Assembly: GCA_963942565.1 (NCBI GenBank) | Contig: CAWWDR010001137.1 | Span: 191,501 to 255,500, forward strand | Source of the DNA: Maea johnstoni | Lineage: Eukaryota > Annelida > Polychaeta > Spionida > Magelonidae | Direction of reading: 5' to 3' | Length of the DNA: 64,000 nucleotides | Shown: positions 52,095 to 63,565 of the stretch, piece by piece | How positions within the stretch are numbered: position 1 is the stretch's first letter | Layout: the number at the start of each line of letters is the position of its first letter | Notes under the pieces: generated by a model | The model's input: the letters and a program-made list of their open reading frames with translations, nothing else | Told to the model about the DNA's origin: nothing | The model's database searches: none | Translations under genes and position numbers: made by a program

Positions 52095-52683
52095 TCATAG
52101 GTGCTACTTAGGTGCTAAGCTTGTATATCCACCTACCTCAGTTTAGGTGGAGGTGCTTCGCTTCTATGTCCACCTACCCTCGTTAAGGCCAATGTGCTTC
52201 ACTCGTAGGTCAACCTACCCCTGTTTACTTACTTATTTACTAACTTAGGTGCTACTTAGGTGCTAAGCTCGTATATCCACATACCCCAGTTAAGGCATCG
52301 GTGCTAAGCTTGTATATTCACCTACCCCAGTTTAGGCCGAGGTGCTTCGCTCCTATGTCCACCTACCTCAGTTTAGGTTGAGGTGCTTCGCTCCCATGAC
52401 CAACTACCCCCCTTAAGGCCAAGGTGCTTCGCTCGTAGGTCAACCTACCCCAGTTTACTTACTTACTTAGGTGCTACTTAGGTGCTAAGCTCGTATATCC
52501 ACCTTCCCCAGTTTAGGCCGCGGTGCTAAGCTGGTATATTCACCTACCCCAGTTTAGGGCGATGTGCTTCGCTCCTATTTCGACCTACCTCAGTTTAGGC
52601 CGAGGTGCTTCGCTCGTATGTCCACCTAACCCTGTTAAGGCCAAGGTGCTTCGCTCGTAGGTCAACCTACCCCAGTTTACTTT

Positions 52684-52718
<35 letters not shown>

Positions 52719-53126
52719 TCATAGGTGCTTCTTAGGTGCTAAGCTTGTATATCCACCTACCTCAGTTTAGGTTGAGGTGCTTCGCTCCTATGTCCACCTA
52801 CCCCCGTTAAGGCCAATGTGCTTCACTCGTAGGTCAACCTACCCCAGTTTACTTACTTATTTACTTACTTAGGTGCTACTTAGGTGCTAAGCTCGTATAT
52901 CCACCTACCCCAGTTAAGGCCTCGGTGCTAAGCTCGTATATCCACCTTCCCCAGTTTAGGCCGCGGTGCTAAGCTTGTATATTCACCTACCCCAGTTTAG
53001 GCCGAGGTACTTCGCTCCTATTTCCACCTACCTCAGTTTAGGCCGAGGTGCTTCGCTCGTATGTCCACCTACCCCTGTTAAGGCCAAGGTGCTTCGCTCG
53101 TAGGTCAACCTACCCCAGTTTACTTT

Positions 53127-53173
<47 letters not shown>

Positions 53174-53959
53174 TCATAGGTGCTACTTAGGTGCTAAGCT
53201 TGTATATCCACCTATCTCAGTTTAGGTTGAGGTGCTTCGCTCGTATGTCCACCTACCCCCGTTAAGGCCAATGTGCTTCACTCGTAGGTCAACCTACCCC
53301 AGTTTATTTACTTATTTACTTACTTAGGTGCTACTAAGGTGCTAAGCTTGTATATCCACCTACCCCAGTTAAGGCCTCGGTGCTAAGCTTGTATATTCAC
53401 CTACCCCAGTTTAGGCCGATGTGCTTCGCTCCTATGTCCACCTACCTCAGTTTAGGTTGAGGTGCTTCGCTCCTATGACCAACTACCCCCCTTAAGGCCA
53501 AGGTGCTTCGCTCGTAGGTCAACCTACCCCAGTTTACTTACTTACTTACCTACTTAGGTGCTACTTAGGTGCTAAGCTCGTATATCCACCTTCCCCAGTT
53601 TAGGCCGGGGTGCAAAGCTTGTATATATACCTACCCCAGTTTAGGCCGATGTGCTTCGCTCCTATTTCCACCTACCTCAGTTTAGGCCAAGGTGCTTCGC
53701 TCGTATGTCCACCTACCCCCGTTAAGGCCAAGGTGCTTCGCTCGTAGGTCAACCTACCCCAGTTTACTTTCTTACTTACTTACTTGCTTACTTACTTACT
53801 TACTTTCATAGGTGCTACTTAGGTTCTAAGCTTGTATATCCACCTACCTCAGTTAAGGTTGAGGTGCTTCGCTCCTATTACCACCTACCCCCGTTAAGGC
53901 CAATGTGCTTCACTCGTAGGTCAACCTACCCCAGTTTACTTACTTATTTACTTACTTAG

Positions 53960-53990
53960 GTGCTACTTAGGTGCTTCGCTCCTATTTCCA
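53960..53990 (+). repeat. Chimeric joint, A block into C3
   Basis: After the A3 linker and step, the next monomer is GCTTCGCTCCTATTTCC (C3-like). The whole B block and C1-C2 are missing. The crossover falls inside the shared AGGTGCT. Confidence 0.85.
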
Positions 53991-54090
53991 CCTACCTCAG
54001 TTTAGGCCGAGGTGCTTCGCTCGTATGTCCACCTACCCCTGTTAAGGCCAAGGTGCTTCGCTCGTAGGTCAACCTTCCCCAGTTTACTTT

Positions 54091-54121
<31 letters not shown>

Positions 54122-54710
54122 TCATAGGTGCTACTTAGGTGCTAAGCTTGTATATCCACCTACCTCAGTTTAGGTTGAGGTGCTTCGCTCCTATGTCCAC
54201 CTACTCCTGTTAAGGCCAATGTGCTTCACTCGTAGGTCAACCTACCCCAGTTTACTTACTTATTTACTTACTTAGGTGCTACTTAGGTGCTAAGCTCGTA
54301 TATCCACCTACCCCAGTTAAGGCCTCGGTGCTAAGCTTGTATATTCACCTACCCCAGTTTAGGCCGAGGTGCTTCGCTCCTATGTCCACCTACCTCAGTT
54401 TAGGTCGAGGTGCTTCGCTCCTATGACCAACTACCCCCCTTAAGGCCAAGGTGCTTCGCTCGTAGGTCAACCTACCCCAGTTTACTTACTTACCTAGGTG
54501 CTACTTAGGTGCTAAGCTCGTATATCCACCTTCCCCAGTTTAGGCCACGGTGCTAAGCTTGTATATTCACCTACCCCAGTTTAGGCCGAGGTACTTCGCT
54601 CCTATTTCCACCTACCTCAGTTTAGGCCGAGGTGCTTCGCTCGTATGTCCACCTACCCCCGTTAAGGCCAAGGTGCTTCGCTCGTAGGTCAACCTACCCC
54701 AGTTTACTTT

Positions 54711-54753
<43 letters not shown>

Positions 54754-54772
54754 TCATAGGTGCTACTGAGGT

Positions 54773-55978
54773 GCTAAGCTTGTATATCCACCTACCTCAG
54801 TTTAGGTTGAGGTGCTTCGTTTCTATGTCCACCTACCCTCGTTAAGGCCAATGTGCTTCACTCGTAGGTCAACCTACACCTGTTTACTTACTTATTTACT
54901 TACTTAGGTGCTACTTAGGTGCTAAGCTCGTATATCCACCTACCCCAGTTAAGGCCTCGGTGCTAAGCTTGTATATTCACCTACCCCAGTTTAGGCCGAG
55001 GTGCTTCGCTCCTATGTCCACCTACCTCAGTTTAGGTTGAGGTGCTTCGCTCCCATGACCAACTACCCCCCTTAAGGCCAAGGTGCTTCGCTCGTAGGTC
55101 AACCTACCCCAGTTTACTTACTTACTTAGGTGCTACTTAGGTGCTAAGCTCGTATATCCACCTTCCCCAGTTTAGGCCGCGGTGCTAAGCTGGTATATTC
55201 ACCTACCCCAGTTTAGGCCGATGTGCTTCGCTCCTATTTCCACCTACCTCAGTTAAGGCCGAGGTGCTTCGCTCGTATGTCCACCTACCCCCGTTAAGGC
55301 CAAGGTGCTTCGCTCGTAGGTCAACCTACCCCAGTTTACTTTCTTACTTACTTACTTGCTTACTTACTTACTTACTTACTTTCATAGGTGCTACTTAGGT
55401 GCTAAGCTTGTATATCCACCTACCTCAGTTTAGGTTGAGGTGCTTCGCTCCTATGTCCACCTACCCCCGTTAAGGCCAATGTGCTTCACTCGTAGGTCAA
55501 CCTACCCCAGTTTACTTACTTATTTACTTACTTAGGTGCTACTTAGGTGCTAAGCTCGTATATCCACCTACCCCAGTTAAGGCCTCGGTGCTAAGCTTGT
55601 ATATTCACCTACCCCAGTTTAGGGCGAGGTGCTTCGCTCCTATGTCCACCTACCTCAGTTTAGGTTGAGGTGCTTCGCTCCTATGACCAACTACCCCCCT
55701 TAAGGCCAAGGTGCTTCGCTCGTAGGTCAACCTACCCCAGTTTACTTACTTACTTACTTACTTAGGTGCTACTTAGGTGCTAAGCTCGTATATCCACCTT
55801 CCCCAGTTTAGGCCGCGGTGCTAAGCTTGTATATTCACCTACCCCAGTTTAGGCCGAGGTACTTCGCTCCTATTTCCACCTACCTCAGTTTAGGCCGAGG
55901 TGCTTCGCTCGTATGTCCACCTACCCCCGTTAAGGCCAAGGTGCTTCGCTTGTAGGTCAACCTACCCCAGTTTACTTT

Positions 55979-56021
<43 letters not shown>

Positions 56022-56429
56022 TCATAGGTGCTACTTAGGTGCTAAGCTTGTTTATCCACCTACCTCAGTTTAGGTTGAGGTGCTTCGCTCCTATCTCCAC
56101 CTACCCCCGTTAAGGCCAATGTGCTACACTCGTAGGTCAACCTACCCCAGTTTACTTACTTATTTAGTTACTTAGGTGCTACTTAGGTGCTAAGCTCGTA
56201 TATCCACCTACCCCAGTTAAGGCCTCGGTGCTAAGCTCGTATATCCACCTTCCCCAGTTTAGGCCGCGGTGCTAAGCTTGTATATTCACCTACCCCAGTT
56301 TAGGCCGTGGTACTTCGCTCCTATTTCCACCTACCTCAGTTTAGGCCGAGGTGCTTCGCTCGTATGTCCACCTACCCCTGTTAAGGCCAAGGTGCTTTGC
56401 TCGTAGGTCAACCTACCCCAGTTTACTTT

Positions 56430-56472
<43 letters not shown>

Positions 56473-56620
56473 TCATAGGTGCTACTTAGGTGCTAAGCTT
56501 GTATATCCACCTACCTCAGTTTAGGTTGAGGTGCTTCGCTCCTATGTCCACCTACCCCCGTTAAGGCCAAGGTGCTTCGCTCGTAGGTCAACCTACCCCA
56601 GTTTACTTTCTTACTTACTT
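54773..56620 (+). repeat. ~1.85-kb segment, copy at 54.8 kb
   Basis: CTACTGAGGTGCTAAGC, GCTTGTTTATCC and CCGTGGTACTTCG occur here at 54763, about 56041 and 56304. They recur at an offset of about 4,177-4,186 bp in 58950-60810. One C block (55145-55390) differs between copies in several linked variants, so this copy is itself mosaic. Confidence 0.75.
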
Positions 56621-57007
56621 ACTTACTTACTTACTTTCTTTCATAGGTGCTACTTAGGTGCTAAGCTTGTACATCCACCTACCTCAGTTTAGGTTGAGGT
56701 GCTTCGCTCCTATGTCCACCTACCCCCGTTAAGGCCAATGTGCTTCACTCGTAGGTCAACCTACCCCAGTTTACTTACTTACTTACTTACTTAGGTGCTA
56801 CTTAGGTGCTAAGCTCGTATATCCACCTTCCCCAGTTTAGGCCGCGGTGCTAAGCTTGTATATTCACCTACCCCAGTTTAGGCCGAGGTGCTTCGCTCTT
56901 ATGTCCACCTACCTCAGTTTAGGTTGAGGTGCTTCGCTCCTATGACCAACTACCCCCCTTAAGGCCAAGGTGCTTCGCTCGTAGGTCAACCTTCCCCAGT
57001 TTACTTT

Positions 57008-57038
<31 letters not shown>

Positions 57039-58891
57039 TCATAGGTGCTACTTAGGTGCTAAGCTTGTATATCCACCTACCTCAGTTTAGGTTGAGGTGC
57101 TTCGCTCCTATGTCCACCTACCCCCGTTAAGGCCAATGTGCTTCACTCGTAGGTCAACCTACCCCAGTTTACTTACTTATTTACTTACTTAGGTGCTACT
57201 TAGGTGCTAAGCTCGTATATCCACCTACCCCAGTTAAGGCCTCGGTGCTAAGCTTGTATATTCACCTACCCCAGTTTAGGCCGAGGTGCTTCGCTCCTAT
57301 GTCCACCTACCTCAGTTTAGGTCGAGGTGCTTCGCTCCTATGACCAACTACCCCCCTTAAGGCCAAGGTGCTTCGCTCGTAGGTCAACCTACCCCAGTTT
57401 ACTTACTTACTTAGGTGCTACTTAGGTGCTAAGCTCGTATATCCACCTTCCCCAGTTTAGGCCACGGTGCTAAGCTTGTATATTCACCTACCCCAGTTTA
57501 GGCCGAGGTACTTCGCTCCTATTTCCACCTACCTCAGTTTAGGCCGAGGTGCTTCGCTCGTATGTCCACCTACCCCCGTTAAGGCCAAGGTGCTTCGCTC
57601 GTAGGTCAACCTACCCCAGTTTACTTTTTTACTTACTTGCTTACTTACTTACTTACTTACTTACTTTCATAGGTGCTACTTAGGTGCTAAGCTTGTATAT
57701 CCACCTACCTCAGTTTAGGTTGAGGTGCTTCGCTCCTATGTCCACCTGCTCCTGTTAAGGCCAATGTGCTTCACTCGTAGGTCAACCTACCCCAGTTTAC
57801 TTACTTATTTACTTACTTAGGTGCTACTTAGGTGCTAAGCTCGTATATCCACCTACCCCAGTTAAGGCCTCGGTGCTAAGCTTGTATATTCACCTACCCC
57901 AGTTTAGGCCGAGGTGCTTCGCTCCTATGTCCACCTACCTCAGTTTAGGTCGAGGTGCTTCGCTCCTATGACCAACTACCCCCCTTAAGGCCAAGGTGCT
58001 TCGCTCGTAGGTCAACCTACCCCAGTTTACTTACTTACTTAGGTGCTACTTAGGTGCTAAGCTCGTATATCCACCTTCCCCAGTTTAGGCCACGGTGCTA
58101 AGCTTGTATATTCACCTACCCCAGTTTAGGCCGAGGTACTTCGCTCCTATTTCCACCTACCTCAGTTTAGGCCGAGGTGCTTCACTCGTATGTCCACCTA
58201 CCCCCGTTAAGGCCAAGGTGCTTCGCTCGTAGGTCAACCTACCCCAGTTTACTTTCTTACTTACTTGCTTACTTACTTACTTACTTACTTACTTTCATAG
58301 GTGCTACTTAGGTGCTAAGCTTGTATATCCACCTACCTCAGTTTAGGTTGAGGTGCTTCGCTCCTATGTCCACCTACCCCTGGTAAGGCCAATGTGCTTC
58401 ACTCGTAGGTCAACCTACCCCAGTTTACTTACTTATTTACTTACTTAGGTGCTACTTAGGTGCTAAGCTCGTATATCCACCTACCCCAGTTAAGGCCTTG
58501 GTGCTAAGCTTGTATATTCACCTACCCCAGTTTAGGCCGAGGTGCTTCGCTCCTATGTCCACCTACCTCAGTTTAGGTTGAGGTGCTTCGCTCCTATGAC
58601 CAACTACCCCCCTTAAGGCCAAGGTGCTTCGCTCGTAGGTCAACCTACCCCAGTTTACTTACTTACTTACTTACTTAGGTGCTACTTAGGTGCTAAGCTC
58701 GTATATCCACCTTCCCCAGTTTAGGCCGCGGTGCTAAGCTTGTATATTCACCTACCCCAGTTTAGGCCGATGTGCTTCGCTCCTATTTCCACCTACCTCA
58801 GTTAAGGCCGAGGTGCTTCGCTCGTATGTCCACCTACCCCCGTTAAGGCCAAGGTGCTTCGCTCTTAGGTCAACCTACCCCAGTTTACTTT

Positions 58892-58930
<39 letters not shown>

Positions 58931-58949
58931 TCATAGGTGCTACTGAGGT

Positions 58950-60163
58950 GCTAAGCTTGTATATCCACCTACCTCAGTTTAGGTTGAGGTGCTTCGCTTC
59001 TATGTCCACCTACCCTCGTTAAGGCCAATGTGCTTCACTCGTAGGTCAACCTACACCTGTTTACTTACTTATTTACTAACTTAGGTGCTACTTAGGTGCT
59101 AAGCTTGTATATCCACCTACCCCAGTTAAGGCCTCGGTGCTAAGCTTGTATATTCACCTACCCCAGTTTAGGCCGAGGTGCTTCGCTCCTATGTCCACCT
59201 ACCTCAGTTTAGGTTGAGGTGCTTCGCTCCCATGACCAACTACCCTCCTTAAGGCCAAGGTGCTTCGCTCGTAGGTCAACCTACCCCAGTTTACTTACTT
59301 ACTTACTTACTTAGGTGCTACTTAGGTGCTAAGCTCGTATATCCACCTTCCCCAGTTTAGGCCGCGGTGCTAAGCTGGTATATTCACCTACCCCAGTTTA
59401 GGGCGATGTGCTTCGCTCCTATTTCGACCTACCTCAGTTTAGGCCGAGGTGCTTCGCTCGTATGTCCACCTAACCCTGTTAAGGCCAAGGTGCTTCGCTC
59501 GTAGGTCAACCTACCCCAGTTTACTTTCTTACTTACTTACTTGCTTACTTACTTACTTACTTACTTTCATAGGTGCTACTTAGGTGCTAAGCTTGTATAT
59601 CCACCTACCTCAGTTTAGGTTGAGGTGCTTCGCTCCTATGTCCACCTACCCCCGTTAAGGCCAATGTGCTTCACTCGTAGGTCAACCTACCCCAGTTTAC
59701 TTACTTATTTACTTACTTAGGTGCTACTTAGGTGCTAAGCTCGTATATCCACCTACCCCAGTTAAGGCCTCGGTGCTAAGCTTGTATATTCACCTACCCC
59801 AGTTTAGGGCGAGGTGCTTCGCTCCTATGTCCACCTACCTCAGTTTAGGTTGAGGTGCTTCGCTCCTATGACCAACTACCCCCCTTAAGGCCAAGGTGCT
59901 TCGCTCGTAGGTCAACCTACCCCAGTTTACTTACTTACTTACTTACTTAGGTGCTACTTAGGTGCTAAGCTCGTATATCCACCTTCCCCAGTTTAGGCCG
60001 CGGTGCTAAGCTTGTATATTCACCTACCCCAGTTTAGGCCGAGGTACTTCGCTCCTATTTCCACCTACCTCAGTTTAGGCCGAGGTGCTTCGCTCGTATG
60101 TCCACCTACCCCCGTTAAGGCCAAGGTGCTTCGCTTGTAGGTCAACCTACCCCAGTTTACTTT

Positions 60164-60206
<43 letters not shown>

Positions 60207-60614
60207 TCATAGGTGCTACTTAGGTGCTAAGCTTGTTTATCCACCTACCTCAGTTTAGGTTGAGGTGCTTCGCTCCTATCTCCACCTACCCCCGTTAAGG
60301 CCAATGTGCTACACTCGTAGGTCAACCTACCCCAGTTTACTTACTTATTTAGTTACTTAGGTGCTACTTAGGTGCTAAGCTCGTATATCCACCTACCCCA
60401 GTTAAGGCCTCGGTGCTAAGCTCGTATATCCACCTTCCCCAGTTTAGGCCGCGGTGCTAAGCTTGTATATTCACCTACCCCAGTTTAGGCCGTGGTACTT
60501 CGCTCCTATTTCCACCTACCTCAGTTTAGGCCGAGGTGCTTCGCTCGTATGTCCACCTACCCCTGTTAAGGCCAAGGTGCTTCGCTCGTAGGTCAACCTA
60601 CCCCAGTTTACTTT

Positions 60615-60657
<43 letters not shown>

Positions 60658-60794
60658 TCATAGGTGCTACTTAGGTGCTAAGCTTGTATATCCACCTACC
60701 TCAGTTTAGGTTGAGGTGCTTCGCTCCTATGTCCACCTACCCCCGTTAAGGCCAAGGTGCTTCGCTCGTAGGTCAACCTACCCCAGTTTACTTT

Positions 60795-60810
<16 letters not shown>
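58950..60810 (+). repeat. ~1.85-kb segment, copy at 59.0 kb
   Basis: This is the second copy of 54773-56620. Its C block carries the GGGCGATGTGC with TATTTCGACC type seen at several other places, instead of the type in the 54.8-kb copy. Confidence 0.75.
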
Positions 60811-60825
<15 letters not shown>

Positions 60826-60962
60826 TCATAGGTGCTACTTAGGTGCTAAGCTTGTATATCCACCTACCTCAGTTTAGGTTGAGGTGCTTCGCTCCTATGT
60901 CCACCTACCCCCGTTAAGGCCAAGGTGCTTCGCTCGTAGGTCAACCTACCCCAGTTTACTTT

Positions 60963-60993
<31 letters not shown>

Positions 60994-61174
60994 TCATAGG
61001 TGCTACTTAGGTGCTAAGCTTGTATATCCACCTACCTCAGTTTAGGTTGAGGTGCTTCGCTCCTATGTCCATCTACCCCCGTTAAGGCCGAGGTGCTTCG
61101 GTCGTATGTCCACCTACCCCTGTTAAGGCCAAGGTGCTTCGCTCGTAGGTCAACCTACCCCAGTTTACTTTCTA

Positions 61175-61180
<6 letters not shown>
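60677..61180 (+). repeat. 168-bp hybrid trimer in short tandem
   Basis: Block starts at 60677, 60845 and 61013 are 168 bp apart. Each of the first two blocks is A1, an A2-like monomer ending GGCCAAGGT rather than GGCCAATGT, and a C5 tail with its TTTCAT linker. The third starts the same way, then takes an extra C4-like monomer. The same hybrid occurs singly near 56492. It looks like a new, small HOR starting to spread. Confidence 0.8.
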
Positions 61181-61210
<30 letters not shown>

Positions 61211-61618
61211 TCATAGGTGCTACTTAGGTGCTAAGCTTGTATATCCACCTACCTCAGTTTAGGTTGAGGTGCTTCGCTTCTATGTCCACCTACCCCCTTT
61301 AAGGCCAATGTGCTTCACTCGTAGGTCAACCTACCCCAGTTTACTTACTTATTTACTTACTTAGGTGCTACTTAGGGGCTAAGCTCGTATATCCACCTAC
61401 CCCAGTTAAGGCCTCGGTGCTAAGCTCGTATATCCACCTTCCCCAGTTTAGGCCGCGGTGCTAAGCTTGTATATTCACCTACCCCAGTTTAGGCCGAGGT
61501 ACTTCGCTCCTATTTCCACCTACCTCAGTTTAGGCCGAGGTGCTTTGCTCGTATGTCCACCTACCCCTGTTAAGGCCAAGGTGCTTCGCTCGTAGGTCAA
61601 CCTACCCCAGTTTACTTT

Positions 61619-61653
<35 letters not shown>

Positions 61654-62257
61654 TCTTTCATAGGTGCTACTTAGGTGCTAAGCTTGTACATCCACCTACC
61701 TCAGTTTAGGTTGAGGTGCTTCGCTCCTATGTCCACCTACCCCCGTTAAGGCCAATGTGCTTCACTCGTAGGTCAACCTACCCCAGTTTACTTACTTACT
61801 TACTTACTTAGGTGCTACTTAGGTGCTAAGCTCGTATATCCACCTTCCCCAGTTTAGGCCGCGGTGCTAAGCTTGTATATTCACCTACCCCAGTTTAGGC
61901 CGAGGTGCTTCGCTCTTATGTCCACCTACCTCAGTTTAGGTTGAGGTGCTTCGCTCCTATGACCAACTACCCCCCTTAAGGCCAAGGTGCTTCGCTCGTA
62001 GGTCAACCTACCCCAGTTTACTTACTTACTTACTTACTTAGGTGCTACTTAGGTGCTAAGCTCGTATATCCACCTTCCCCAGTTTAGGCCGCGGTGCTAA
62101 GCTTGTATATTCACCTACCCCAGTTTAGGCCGATGTTCCTCGCTCCTATTTCCACCTACCTCAGTTAAGGCCGAGGTGCTTCGCTCGTATGTCCACCTAC
62201 CCCCGTTAAGGCCAAGGTGCTTCGCTCGTAGGTCAACCTACCCCAGTTTACTTTCTA

Positions 62258-62301
<44 letters not shown>

Positions 62302-63526
62302 TCATAGGTGCTACTTAGGTGCTAAGCTTGTATATCCACCTACCTCAGTTTAGGTTGAGGTGCTTCGCTCCTATGTCCACCTACCCCCGTTAAGGCCAAT
62401 GTGCTTCACTCGTAGGTCAACCTACCCCAGTTTATTTACTTATTTACTTACTTAGGTGCTACTTAAGTGCTAAGCTCGTATATCCACCTACCCCAGTTAA
62501 GGCCTCGGTGCTAAGCTTGTATATTCACCTACCCCAGTTTAGGCCGATGTGCTTCGCTCCTATGTCCACCTACCTCAGTTTAGGTTGAGGTGCTTCGCTC
62601 CTATGACCAACTACCCCCCTTAAGGCCAAGGTGCTTCGCTCGTAGGTCAACCTACCCCAGTTTACTTACTTACTTACTTACTTAGGTGCTACTTAGGTGC
62701 TAAGCTCGTATATCCACCTTCCCCAGTTTAGGCCGCGGTGCTAAGCTTGTATATATACCTACCCCAGTTTAGGCCGATGTGCTTCGCTCCTATTTCCACC
62801 TACCTCAGTTTAGGCCAAGGTGCTTCGCTCGTATGCCCAGCTACCCCCGTTAAGGCCAAGGTGCTTCGCTCGTAGGTCAACCTACCCCAGTTTACTTTCT
62901 TACTTACTTACTTGCTTACTTACTTACTTACTTTCATAGGTGCTACTTAGGTTCTAAGCTTGTATATCCACCTACCTCAGTTAAGGTTGAGGTGCTTCGC
63001 TCCTATTACCACCTACCCCCGTTAAGGCCAATGTGCTTCACTCGTAGGTCAACCTACCCCAGTTTACTTACTTATTTACTTACTTAGGTGCTACTTAGGT
63101 GCTAAGCTCGTATATCCACCTACCCCAGTTAAGGCCTCGGTGCTAAGCTTGTATATTCACCTACCCCAGTTTAGGCCGAGGTGCTTCGCTCCTATGTCCA
63201 CCTACCTCAGTTTAGGTTGAGGTGCTTCGCTCCTATGACCAACTACCCCCCTTAAGGCCAAGGTGCTTCGCTCGTAGGTCAACCTACCCCAGTTTACTTA
63301 CTTACTTACTTAGGTGCTACTTAGGTGCTAAGCTCGTATATCCACCTTCCCCAGTTTAGGCCACGGTGCTAAGCTTGTATATTCACCTACCCCAGTTTAG
63401 GCCGAGGTACTTCGCTCCTATTTCCACCTACCTCAGTTTAGGCCGAGGTGCTTCGCTCGTATGTCCACCTACCCCTGTTAAGGCCAAGGTGCTTCGCTCG
63501 TAGGTCAACCTACCCCAGTTTACTTT

Positions 63527-63565
<39 letters not shown>

